Shown here: positions 1 to 8,887 of the stretch, one piece after another | How the letters are laid out: the number at the start of each line of letters is the position of its first letter | How positions within the stretch are numbered: position 1 is the stretch's first letter | Origin: an uncultured Oscillospiraceae bacterium | GTDB taxonomy: Bacteria > Bacillota > Clostridia > Oscillospirales > Oscillospiraceae | Length of the DNA stretch: 15,346 bases | Direction of reading: 5' to 3' | Assembly (NCBI GenBank): GCA_934573935.1 | Contig: CAKTMO010000031.1 | Coordinates: 1 to 15,346 of the forward strand | Made by a program: the position numbers and the translations under genes | The notes under the pieces: model-generated | What the model was told of the DNA's origin: nothing | The model's input: only the letters and a program-made list of their open reading frames with translations | Databases searched by the model: none

Positions 1-71
1 ACGGCAAGGCCGTCAAATTAGGGTGGTACCGTGAAGCGTCGCTTCGCCCCTATGTGGGGCGGGGCGTTTTT
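1..71 (+). promoter_or_regulatory. T-box riboswitch, 3' part (antiterminator/terminator switch)
   Basis: The canonical T-box sequence AGGGTGGTACCGTG lies at 20-33. An antiterminator can be drawn: AGGG 20-23 pairs with CCCT 48-51, the seven-base bulge TGGTACC (24-30) would bind the tRNA acceptor end, and GTGAAG 31-36 pairs with CTTCGC 42-47 around a CGTCG loop. It is mutually exclusive with an 11-bp terminator stem, 40-50 with 56-66, followed by five T at 67-71. Uncharged tRNA should therefore permit read-through into the genes that follow. The specifier loop lies outside the window, so the amino acid sensed cannot be read directly. Alanine is a guess from alaS downstream. Confidence 0.9.
40..71 (+). 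terminator. T-box intrinsic terminator
   Basis: An 11-bp stem (two G-T pairs) with a TATGT loop is followed by TTTTT. The 5' arm shares bases 42-50 with the antiterminator, so the two folds compete. It ends 17 bases before the start codon of the CatA-like gene. Confidence 0.85.
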
Positions 72-88
72 GTTTTTGGAGGTGAGAG

Positions 89-784
89 ATGGGCTATCAC
101 ATTATCGACATGGCGGCGGATCCCCGCTGCGGGCAGTTTGCCTATTTCCGGCAGATGACCTATCCCTTCGCCGGTATCACGGCGGAGGTGGACATCACGG
201 ACTTTATGGCCAGCCGAGGGCAGCGGCCCTTTTTCCTGAGTATGCTGTATGCCGTGACCCGTGCCGCCAACGCCGTGCCGCAGCTGCGCCGCCGGATCTT
301 AGAGGACGGCACGGTGGCGGAGTTCGATTGGTGTCCGCCCTCCTACACCGCCATGAAGAGCGACAGCGTGTATGTCTACTGCACGGTGGAGGGCGATCTC
401 CCCTACGGTGAGTTCATCGCCCTGGGACAGCGGCGGCAGCGGGAGGTACTGGAGCGGGGCACGCTGACGGAGGACGGCGACGTGCGATCCTTCTTTTTCG
501 TGTCCAGCCTGCCGTGGCTGCACTACTCTCAGCTGGAGCACCCTATGGTGAGCGCCGACGACAGCAATCCCCGCATCAGCTGGGGCAAGTACATCACGGT
601 GAACGGCCGCACTTCCCTGCCGGTGTCGCTGTTCGTGAACCACGCGCTGGCCGACGGGCTGCATATCTCACGATTTTTTCAGAATCTGGAGGCGGAGCTG
701 GCGGCGCTGGCGGAAAGCTGGCGGGAAGGCAACACACCAAAGGCTCCCCTTGTTGCAAGGGGAGCTGTCGGCGAGGCCGACTGA
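89..784 (+). CDS. CatA-like O-acetyltransferase (chloramphenicol acetyltransferase family)
   Basis: The 231-residue protein matches the type A chloramphenicol acetyltransferase fold, a soluble trimeric enzyme family that moves acetyl from acetyl-CoA to a hydroxyl. The family signature is present as NHALADGLH (184-192), keeping the catalytic His185 and the structural Asp189. The core motif SSLPWLHYS (139-147) corresponds to the SxxPW segment of CatA. The ATG at 89 follows GGAGGTGAG with good spacing. The last 14 residues (218-231) and the stop codon are encoded by an inserted palindromic repeat, so the native C-terminus has probably been replaced. The gene sits directly behind a T-box and 122 bases before alaS. 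True chloramphenicol activity is not established: many clostridial CatA-like proteins have unknown substrates. Confidence 0.8.
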   Translation: MGYHIIDMAADPRCGQFAYFRQMTYPFAGITAEVDITDFMASRGQRPFFLSMLYAVTRAANAVPQLRRRILEDGTVAEFDWCPPSYTAMKSDSVYVYCTVEGDLPYGEFIALGQRRQREVLERGTLTEDGDVRSFFFVSSLPWLHYSQLEHPMVSADDSNPRISWGKYITVNGRTSLPVSLFVNHALADGLHISRFFQNLEAELAALAESWREGNTPKAPLVARGAVGEAD

Positions 785-853
785 GGGGATCATACAATAA
801 CGGACAATCCCTCCGGCGCTTCGCGCCACCTCCCTTTACACAAGGGAGGCTTT
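739..853. repeat. Paired palindromic intergenic repeat (family A, two inverted units)
   Basis: Unit 1 (739-790) reads GGCTCCCCTTGTTGCAAGGG and continues with GGCGAGGCCGACTGAGGGGAT. Unit 2 (802-853) is the same kind of unit in the opposite orientation: GGACAATCCCTCC, then a GGCGC-TTC-GCGCC hairpin, then CTCCCTTTACACAAGGGAG. Each unit carries its own CTCCC/GGGAG stem. A third copy lies at 4011-4065. This resembles REP/BIME-type elements. The first unit overlaps the end of the CatA-like gene and supplies its stop codon. Confidence 0.8.
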
Positions 854-906
854 CGCCGCAACAAAAGAAACAAGCAAAAAATTTATCATAAAAGGAGACA
901 AACACT

Positions 907-3585
<2,679 letters not shown>

Positions 3586-3597
3586 ACGTGTAAATGA

Positions 3598-3623
3598 TGT
3601 GCCCGCCCTGACGGGCGGGCACA
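3598..3623. other. GC-rich hairpin between alaS and the HIT gene
   Basis: A perfect 11-bp stem, TGTGCCCGCCC at 3598-3608 and GGGCGGGCACA at 3613-3623, encloses a TGAC loop. There is no T-run, so it is not a clear intrinsic terminator. It may instead stabilise the alaS 3' end or reduce read-through into the next gene. Confidence 0.55.
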
Positions 3624-3656
3624 TACCCAAACCATACAACGAAAGGAGACGAACCT

Positions 3657-3998
3657 ATGAAGAACGATTGCCTGTTCTGCGCCATCATCGACGGCGAGAT
3701 CCCCAGCAACAAGGTCTATGAGGACGAGCTGTGCTACGCCTTCTATGACATCGAGCCTCAGGCCCCCACCCACTTCCTGGTGGTGCCCAAGGAGCACATC
3801 TGCTGCGCCGCCAAGATCGACGAGAGCAACGAGGCCGTGGTGGCCCACTGCTTCACCGTTATCGCCAGGCTGTGCAAGGAGCTGGGCTGCGAGAGCTACC
3901 GCATCGTCAACAACTGCGGCGATCAGGCCGGACAGACCGTGAAGCACCTGCACTTCCACGTGCTCAGCGGCCGCGACATGACGTGGCCCCCGGGCTAA
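3657..3998 (+). CDS. HIT family protein (HinT-like nucleotide hydrolase)
   Basis: 113 residues, the normal length for a bacterial HinT protein, which hydrolyses purine nucleoside phosphoramidates and acyl-adenylates. The histidine triad HLHFH (97-101) is intact, and the N-terminus has the typical CLFC(A)II.GEIPS pattern with a CxxC pair (Cys5, Cys8) that often binds zinc. The ATG at 3657 follows AAAGGAGAC by a normal spacing. It lies 71 bases after alaS in the same direction, separated by a hairpin lacking a T-run, so co-transcription is plausible. HinT enzymes can act on aminoacyl-AMP made by synthetases, so the pairing makes biochemical sense, although that link is an inference. Confidence 0.95.
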   Translation: MKNDCLFCAIIDGEIPSNKVYEDELCYAFYDIEPQAPTHFLVVPKEHICCAAKIDESNEAVVAHCFTVIARLCKELGCESYRIVNNCGDQAGQTVKHLHFHVLSGRDMTWPPG

Positions 3999-4010
3999 AG
4001 ATATCTGGCT

Positions 4011-4065
4011 GACAATCCCTCAGTCAGCCTGACGGCTGACAGCTCCCTTTACACAAGGGAGCCTT
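4011..4065. repeat. Palindromic intergenic repeat, family A, single unit
   Basis: The unit starts GACAATCCCTCAGTCAGCC and ends AGCTCCCTTTACACAAGGGAGCC. It is in the same orientation as unit 2 at 802-853 and keeps the CTCCC...GGGAG stem. The middle hairpin here is GTCAGCC-TGAC-GGCTGAC, different in sequence from unit 2 but in the same place, so the stem is kept while the bases vary. Confidence 0.8.
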
Positions 4066-4088
4066 GGTCTCTCTGCTTCCCCAATCAC

Positions 4089-4120
4089 AAAACCGCCGCG
4101 GGCTGTGCCCGCGGCGGTTT
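4089..4120 (-). terminator. Intrinsic terminator of the rarD-LOG operon, probably bidirectional
   Basis: An 11-bp GC stem, CCGCCGCGGGC at 4093-4103 and GCCCGCGGCGG at 4107-4117, has a TGT loop. AAAA at 4089-4092 gives a T-run for the minus strand. TTT at 4118-4120 could also serve the HIT gene on the plus strand. Confidence 0.8.
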
Positions 4121-4133
4121 GCCGGTTTCACTG

Positions 4134-4667
4134 TTATTTCTCCAATATCTCTTTGATCTGCTGCAAATTCTCTGCAAAGTAGATCCCCTGCTGCCGCTCC
4201 GGCGAGGACAGGTCTTTTTCGATCATGTGGTGCAGGAGGGCTTTCAGGTGGTCGTAGTAGTCGTTGAGGTTATAGAGGATGCAGGGGGCGTTCAGGTGCT
4301 TCAGGGAGACCTTGGACATGACCTCCGCGATCTCCTCCAGGGTGCCGGTGCCGCCGGGGAGGGCGATGAAGGCGTCGCCCAGCTGGATCATCTTGCCCTT
4401 GCGCTCCGCCATGTCCTTTGTGACGATCAGCTCCGTCAGGCCGTCGTACTCATAGCCCGCGTCGATGAAGAACTGGGGCTCCACGCCGATGGCCTGTCCA
4501 CCGGCATCCAGAACGCTTTTTGCGATCTCGCCCATCAGCCCGGTCTTTGATCCGCCGTAGACCAGTGTGTGGCCGTTTCCGCCGATCCACCGGCCCAGCT
4601 CACGCACGGCTTCGCCCAGGGACGGATCGTTGCCCTCGTTGGCGCCCAGATAGACTGTGATATGCAT
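4134..4667 (-). CDS. LOG family protein (TIGR00730; nucleoside 5'-monophosphate phosphoribohydrolase)
   Basis: A 177-residue Rossmann-type protein of the LOG/YvdD family, whose members split nucleoside monophosphates such as cytokinin riboside monophosphate or AMP into base and ribose 5-phosphate. The family motif PGGTGTLEE is at 104-112 and the upstream catalytic Arg is in MAERK (Arg89). The nucleotide-binding YGGSKTGLMG loop is at 37-46. The start codon at 4667 is preceded by TAAGGAGGAGAATC, in which the stop codon of the upstream rarD-like gene overlaps the ribosome binding site, so the two genes are probably translationally coupled. The physiological substrate cannot be told from sequence. 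Confidence 0.93.
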   Translation of the reverse strand: MHITVYLGANEGNDPSLGEAVRELGRWIGGNGHTLVYGGSKTGLMGEIAKSVLDAGGQAIGVEPQFFIDAGYEYDGLTELIVTKDMAERKGKMIQLGDAFIALPGGTGTLEEIAEVMSKVSLKHLNAPCILYNLNDYYDHLKALLHHMIEKDLSSPERQQGIYFAENLQQIKEILEK

Positions 4668-4678
4668 GATTCTCCTCC

Positions 4679-5572
4679 TTACGCCGCGGTTTTGCCGCGC
4701 TTTTTCTCCTCATAAATGCTGTTCAGCGTGTACAGGATCACGCCCGCCCAGATGAAATAGAAGCTTACCAGCTTTTCCTGGGTCAGACTCTCACCCATGA
4801 TCATGCCGCAGAAGATGGCCAGGGTGGGACTGAGATACTGGCAGATGCCGGTGGTCATCAGGGGCAGGTTCCGCACGCCGATGGCGTAGAACAGCATGGG
4901 CACCGCCGTCACCACGCCGGAGCCCATCAGCAGCAGCTGGCGCACCACCGTCAGGCCGCCCATGCCGTTGTCGCCCATGCGGCAGCACAGCACGAATATA
5001 ACGGCCACCGGCACCATCATAATGATCTCCATGGTGGTGCTGACGATAGAATCGATGGTCAGGCTCTTCTTGATGGCGGCGTAGATGGCGAACATGGCGG
5101 CCAGGGCGATGGTCACATAGGGCACGCCGCCGAAGCCGTTGGTGCTCAGCACGATGCCCACCACCACGATGGCAATGATGACGAAGTGCCGCCACGAGAT
5201 CTTCTCCTTGAAGATCACCGCGCCGAAGGCGAACACCACCAGAGGCTGGATGTAGTAGCCCAGGGAGCACTCCAGCACGCGGCCGTTCTGCACCGCCCAG
5301 AGATACACGATCCAGTCGCCGAACAGGAACACCGCCGCGGGGATCTCCCGCTTCAGCACCTGCTTATCGCGGAAGGCCGCCGCCAGCTGGGGCAGCTTGC
5401 CCTGGATCCACAGGATCAGCACGCAGCACACCGCCGCCCAGACGATGCGGCTGGCCATCAGGAAGAAGGTGTCCATGCCGCCGCACAGATACCAGTATAA
5501 CGGCTGGAACCCCCAGATCAGGAAACACCCCAGCATGGCGGTCAGGCCTTTTTTATAGTTGTACACAGGCAT
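4679..5572 (-). CDS. rarD: EamA/RarD family transporter
   Basis: 297 residues with about ten hydrophobic segments, the normal size and layout of RarD proteins in the drug/metabolite transporter superfamily. The N-terminal pattern KGLTAMLGCFLIWGFQPLYW and the internal YYIQPL and YLSPTLAIF segments are typical of RarD. It would be an inner-membrane permease of unknown substrate; the historic name 'chloramphenicol-sensitive protein' does not describe a demonstrated role here. The ATG at 5572 follows AAGGAAG at about ten bases. It is the first gene of a two-gene minus-strand unit with the LOG gene 11 bases behind, and it diverges from the DNA glycosylase gene. The C-terminus is a basic, probably cytoplasmic tail (EEKKRGKTAA). 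Confidence 0.9.
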   Translation of the reverse strand: MPVYNYKKGLTAMLGCFLIWGFQPLYWYLCGGMDTFFLMASRIVWAAVCCVLILWIQGKLPQLAAAFRDKQVLKREIPAAVFLFGDWIVYLWAVQNGRVLECSLGYYIQPLVVFAFGAVIFKEKISWRHFVIIAIVVVGIVLSTNGFGGVPYVTIALAAMFAIYAAIKKSLTIDSIVSTTMEIIMMVPVAVIFVLCCRMGDNGMGGLTVVRQLLLMGSGVVTAVPMLFYAIGVRNLPLMTTGICQYLSPTLAIFCGMIMGESLTQEKLVSFYFIWAGVILYTLNSIYEEKKRGKTAA

Positions 5573-5593
5573 CGCGGCAACACTTCCTTTTTC

Positions 5594-5622
5594 TTGTCAT
5601 TTCACTGTAAAAATGTTAAAAT
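5594..5622 (+). promoter_or_regulatory. Sigma-A type promoter for the glycosylase-HAD operon
   Basis: A -35 box TTGTCA at 5594-5599 and a -10 box TAAAAT at 5617-5622 are separated by exactly 17 bases. The start codon is 33 bases further on. Confidence 0.7.
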
Positions 5623-5654
5623 ATGCAAGAGCACTATACCACCGGAGGACGAAA

Positions 5655-6278
5655 ATGGCAATACTTTGTCGGAATTTTTATACGGGAAATACGGTGGACA
5701 TCGCCCGCCGCCTTGTGGGCTGCTATCTGGTGCGGCGGTATGAGGGGGAACTGCTGGTGTGCCGCGTGACGGAGACGGAGGCCTATGTGGGGGCCATCGA
5801 CAAGGCGGCCCACTCCTACGGCTACCACAGGACCGCCCGCAACGCCACCATGTTCGGCCCGCCGGGACATGCCTATATCTATCTCATCTACGGCATGCAC
5901 TGCTGCCTGAACTTCGTCACCGAGCCAGAGGGGGAACCCTCCGCCGTGCTGCTGCGGGGCCTTGCGCCGGTGCATGGTCTGGAGGCCCTTTGCCGCCTGC
6001 GGTATGGGAAAGCGCCCGACGCGCTGACGGCCTATCAGCGGAAGAATTTCCTGAACGGCCCGGGCAAGTGCTGTCAAGCGCTGGGGCTGGATCGCCGCCA
6101 GAACGGTCTGGATCTGACCACGGGAGAGGAGCTGTTCCTCTGCACCGCCCTGTCCGACGTGGGCCTTCCCGACGAAGCGCCCCGCCCCCTCACCCTCCGC
6201 ACCGGCAAGCGCATCGGCATCGACTATGCCCAGGAGGCTGTGGACTTCCCCTGGCGCTTTTACACCACCGACCTATAA
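5655..6278 (+). CDS. DNA-3-methyladenine glycosylase (AAG/MPG family)
   Basis: 207 residues, typical for the bacterial homologue of human AAG, a monofunctional base-excision glycosylase that removes alkylated and deaminated purines. Family blocks are clear: TETEAYVG, with the catalytic Glu42 and intercalating Tyr44 equivalents, then HSYGYHRTARNATMFGPPG, then YLIYGMHCCLNFV, and a late NGPGKCCQALG block. The frame is open upstream to 5559, but the ATG at 5655 is preferred: it has GGAGG nine bases upstream and lies just after a good promoter. The HAD phosphatase gene follows 11 bases after the stop codon, so the two form an operon. Nothing suggests damage-inducible control. Confidence 0.95.
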   Translation: MAILCRNFYTGNTVDIARRLVGCYLVRRYEGELLVCRVTETEAYVGAIDKAAHSYGYHRTARNATMFGPPGHAYIYLIYGMHCCLNFVTEPEGEPSAVLLRGLAPVHGLEALCRLRYGKAPDALTAYQRKNFLNGPGKCCQALGLDRRQNGLDLTTGEELFLCTALSDVGLPDEAPRPLTLRTGKRIGIDYAQEAVDFPWRFYTTDL

Positions 6279-6289
6279 GGAGAAAACCT

Positions 6290-6916
6290 ATGCTGATTTT
6301 TGACATGGACGGCACCCTCATCGACTCCAACGGCATCTGGCGGGACGTGGACACGGCGTTTCTGGCCAAACGGGGGCTGCCCTACACCCACGAGTATTAC
6401 GAGGGCGTGGCCCACACCGTGTTCCCCAAGGCCGCCATCTTCACCAAGGAGTACTGCCATCTCAGTGAATCCACCGACGAGATCATGGCGGAGTGGATGG
6501 AGATGGCCGGAGACCTGTATACCACCAGCGTGCCGGTAAAGGCCGGTGTGGTGGACTATCTGGAGAAGTGCAGGGCCGCCGGAGAGCGGATGGCGGTGCT
6601 GACCTCCAGCGTTCCCGCCCACTGCCACGCGGCGCTGGGACACCTTGGGCTGAAGCCCTATTTTGAGCAGATCTTTTTTGCCCAGGAGTTGGGCATGGAC
6701 AAGAAGGAGCCCGCCATCTACCGCAAAACGGCGGAGCTGCTGGGGGTGGCGCTGGGGGAATGCACCATCTTCGACGACTCCATCGCCGCCTGCCGCAGCG
6801 CCCGCGCTGCGGGCATGCACGTCGTGGGCGTATACGACGAGTTTTTCCATGTGTCCTGGGACGAGATGCAGACGGTGTGCCACCGGTGCATCCGCGGGTT
6901 TGAGGAGTTGGTGTGA
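6290..6916 (+). CDS. HAD superfamily hydrolase (phosphoglycolate phosphatase/beta-PGM-like)
   Basis: 208 residues with all four HAD motifs: DMDGT with nucleophile Asp5 and acid/base Asp7, LTSS (104-107), the motif III lysine in MDKKEPAIY (138-139), and FDDS (161-164). A helical cap lies between motif I and motif II, as in subfamily I phosphatases of the Gph/YfdE type that act on small phosphorylated metabolites. The exact substrate is not predictable. The ATG at 6290 follows TAAGGAGAAAACCT, 11 bases after the glycosylase stop, so the RBS overlaps the end of the preceding gene. The reading frame is open far upstream inside the glycosylase gene, but that part is out-of-frame shadow. Confidence 0.92.
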   Translation: MLIFDMDGTLIDSNGIWRDVDTAFLAKRGLPYTHEYYEGVAHTVFPKAAIFTKEYCHLSESTDEIMAEWMEMAGDLYTTSVPVKAGVVDYLEKCRAAGERMAVLTSSVPAHCHAALGHLGLKPYFEQIFFAQELGMDKKEPAIYRKTAELLGVALGECTIFDDSIAACRSARAAGMHVVGVYDEFFHVSWDEMQTVCHRCIRGFEELV

Positions 6917-6947
6917 GCGGGTTATATACGGCTTCCACAGCTCACTC

Positions 6948-7031
6948 GTAGGGGGCGGCGTCCTCGACGCCCCGCCGTTTATCGAAAAAGTACCGTGCGC
7001 AGAGCGGGCCGTCGAGGACGCCGGCCCCTAC
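6948..7031. repeat. Long inverted repeat (family B intergenic element)
   Basis: The left arm 6948-6975, reading GTAGGGGGCGGCGTCCTCGA then CGCCCCGC, is an imperfect inverted copy of the right arm 7004-7031, reading GCGGGCCGTCGAGGACGCCG then GCCCCTAC. The arms are separated by 28 bases. A degraded single arm of the same family lies at 11681-11711. The element fills the gap after the HAD gene and contains no gene. Confidence 0.8.
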
Positions 7032-7057
7032 ATCATCCATTATCCATCACATCTATG

Positions 7058-7092
7058 CGAAAAGCGGCCGCGCAGTGCGCGGCCGCTTTTCG
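7058..7092. terminator. Bidirectional intrinsic terminator
   Basis: A perfect 15-bp stem, CGAAAAGCGGCCGCG at 7058-7072 and CGCGGCCGCTTTTCG at 7078-7092, encloses CAGTG. Its A/T tracts serve both strands, ending the glycosylase-HAD operon on the plus strand and the small membrane-protein gene on the minus strand. Confidence 0.85.
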
Positions 7093-7137
7093 TTTGGAAG
7101 AGGATAAGAGAGAAAATAATGGTAAGCAGTATATTTG

Positions 7138-7323
7138 TTATGCCTTATAAACGCCGGCCATCAGATCGCAGATGACCGCCATGTCGGCGAACATCAGATA
7201 GCCCAGCAGAAGGCCCGTGACCTTCACCCCAGGATTGAACCAGCCCATCAGAAGGGACACGATCGTGCCCAGCACCACCAATGTCAGGAGCAGGGCCAGC
7301 ACCACAGCAGTTGTCTTTTTCAT
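7138..7323 (-). CDS. Small two-helix membrane protein, function unknown
   Basis: 61 residues starting MKKTTAVVLALLL. Two hydrophobic segments (about residues 5-27 and 35-55) are separated by WFNPGVKV, so it is probably a small integral membrane protein. The first segment could also be read as a signal-like anchor. The frame opens at 7344, but the ATG at 7323 is preferred because AAAGGAG lies eight bases upstream and would itself be translated from the earlier start. The gene lies 117 bases after the lysR stop on the same strand, and no terminator is visible between them, so it could be read from that operon. No family is recognised. Confidence 0.65.
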   Translation of the reverse strand: MKKTTAVVLALLLTLVVLGTIVSLLMGWFNPGVKVTGLLLGYLMFADMAVICDLMAGVYKA

Positions 7324-7440
7324 CGCAAAAACTCCTTTCATCATTCTGTATTTTTGTGTTTTGCTCTTTACAGGTATGATGATACTACAGTCTTTGTCAT
7401 TTGTAAAATACGTGAAAACTAAGTTTGTTATAGGTTGAAG

Positions 7441-8367
7441 CTATCTCGCGTGTGTCCGTTTATACTGTTCCGCGTAGTCCTCCATGGCCTGGATATAGGC
7501 CTGGGCCATGGGGCTGAGGAGCATGTGCTGGCGCACGATGTAGCCCAGTCCCACCTGCTTGCGGGGCTTCAGCAGCAGCATGGCGGAGGCATAGATGGTG
7601 CGGGATACCTCGTCGTCCAGTCCGATGCCCGCCTGATAGGCGTTGATCTCCCGCGTCAGGTCGTTGGCAGTGGCGCGATCCCGCACCAGAATGTGCCGCG
7701 GCGTCACCGCGGGCATGGAGATATCCTCGGAAAAGAACAGAGCGTTGTGCCGTCCCTGCTCAAAGGACACACAGGGATAGGGCGCCAGATCCTCCTCCGT
7801 CACCTCTTCCCTGTCCGCCAGGGGATGATTCTTGTCCACATATACGGTGGCATCCTTCCGCACCAGCTCGGTGTAGGTCAGTTCATTTTCTCGAAACAGG
7901 CGGCGCAGCACCGGCGCGTTCTGCTCGGTCATCAGCAGCACGCCTACCTCGCTGCGCATGCGGCCCACGTCTTCGATCACCTCATAGGTGGTGGTCTCGC
8001 GGAAGGTCATGCTATACTGTTCGCCGCCCATATCCCGCACTACGCGGGCAAACACGCGGGCGGCAAAGTTATAGTGCTGGGCGGACACGGCAAACTGCTG
8101 CCGGTGCTGGGACTGCACGCCGTAGCGCTGCTCCAGCAGCTCCGCCTGCATCAGCACCTGGCGGGCATAGCCCAGGAACTCGTCCCCCTCGCGGCTGAGC
8201 ACCACGCCGCGGTTGGTGCGCAGAAAGATGGTGACACCCATCTCCTTTTCCAACTCCTGAATGGCGGCGGTCAGGCTGGGCTGGGAGATAAACAGCGCCT
8301 TGGCCGCGCCGCTGATGGTGCCGGTCTCCGCCACGGTGGTGACGTACCGCAATTGCTGCAAGGTCAT
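7441..8367 (-). CDS. LysR family transcriptional regulator
   Basis: 308 residues with the standard LysR plan. The N-terminal winged helix-turn-helix includes GTISGAAKALFISQPSLTAA (16-35), followed by the linker helix. Residues from about 90 on form a periplasmic-binding-protein-like effector domain with the CysB/CynR-type pattern (MRSEVGVLL, VRKDATVYV, YPCVSFEQG). The start at 8367 follows TAAGGAGGAACAGCC, where the stop of the GreA-like gene overlaps the ribosome binding site. It is the third gene of a regulator-only operon. LysR genes usually face the operon they control, but this one does not diverge from any gene, so its targets are not indicated by context. Confidence 0.95.
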   Translation of the reverse strand: MTLQQLRYVTTVAETGTISGAAKALFISQPSLTAAIQELEKEMGVTIFLRTNRGVVLSREGDEFLGYARQVLMQAELLEQRYGVQSQHRQQFAVSAQHYNFAARVFARVVRDMGGEQYSMTFRETTTYEVIEDVGRMRSEVGVLLMTEQNAPVLRRLFRENELTYTELVRKDATVYVDKNHPLADREEVTEEDLAPYPCVSFEQGRHNALFFSEDISMPAVTPRHILVRDRATANDLTREINAYQAGIGLDDEVSRTIYASAMLLLKPRKQVGLGYIVRQHMLLSPMAQAYIQAMEDYAEQYKRTHAR

Positions 8368-8379
8368 GGCTGTTCCTCC

Positions 8380-8883
8380 TTAAAAGCTGCCGATGGGGAT
8401 GGAGCCGTCGTCGCTGCCCTTGGTGATGGACTGGATAGTCAGATAGTAGCCCCGTCCGTTCTCCATCTCCACATAGACCCGATCCCCCGCTTTGTGGCCC
8501 ATGACGGCGCGGCCCACGGGGGATTCCTTGCTGATCCAGCCCTTCAGGGCGTCCTGCCGCAGTGTGGTGACCAGCTGAATGGTGCGGCTGCGACCGGTGT
8601 TCTCCATCAGGATCTCCACCGTGTCGTAAAGGCCCGCCGTGTCCTGAGTGGATCTGTCGCCGATGACCCTGGCGGTTTTGATCATCCGCTGCAGATAGCG
8701 GATGCGGCTGTCGTTGCGGTTTTTCTCCTGCTTGGCGCACTTATACTCGAAATTCTCGCTGAGATCGCCGAAGGCCCGTGCCGTCTGCACATCCTCGATG
8801 AGCTTGGGCCGCAGCTGCTGCACCCGATAGTCGATCTCCTCCTGCATTTTCTGAATGTCCTGCTTGGTCAGTTCGTCGTACAT
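8380..8883 (-). CDS. GreA/GreB family transcript-cleavage factor, paralogue-like
   Basis: 167 residues. The N-terminal coiled coil carries the family signature ARAFGDLSEN (35-44), keeping the acidic tip residues Asp40 and Glu43 that position the magnesium ion for RNA cleavage in paused RNA polymerase. The C-terminal FKBP-like domain shows ISKESPVGRAVMGHKAGD. GreA is about 158 residues, so this is normal in size, but divergence such as CAKQEKNRNDSRIRYLQ suggests a paralogue rather than the housekeeping greA. The start at 8883 lies a few bases after the mocR stop, whose TGA overlaps the AAGGAG site, so translation is coupled. Its place between two DNA-binding regulators is unusual. Assignment to the family is firm; a separate role is inferred. 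Confidence 0.88.
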   Translation of the reverse strand: MYDELTKQDIQKMQEEIDYRVQQLRPKLIEDVQTARAFGDLSENFEYKCAKQEKNRNDSRIRYLQRMIKTARVIGDRSTQDTAGLYDTVEILMENTGRSRTIQLVTTLRQDALKGWISKESPVGRAVMGHKAGDRVYVEMENGRGYYLTIQSITKGSDDGSIPIGSF

Positions 8884-8887
8884 GCTA

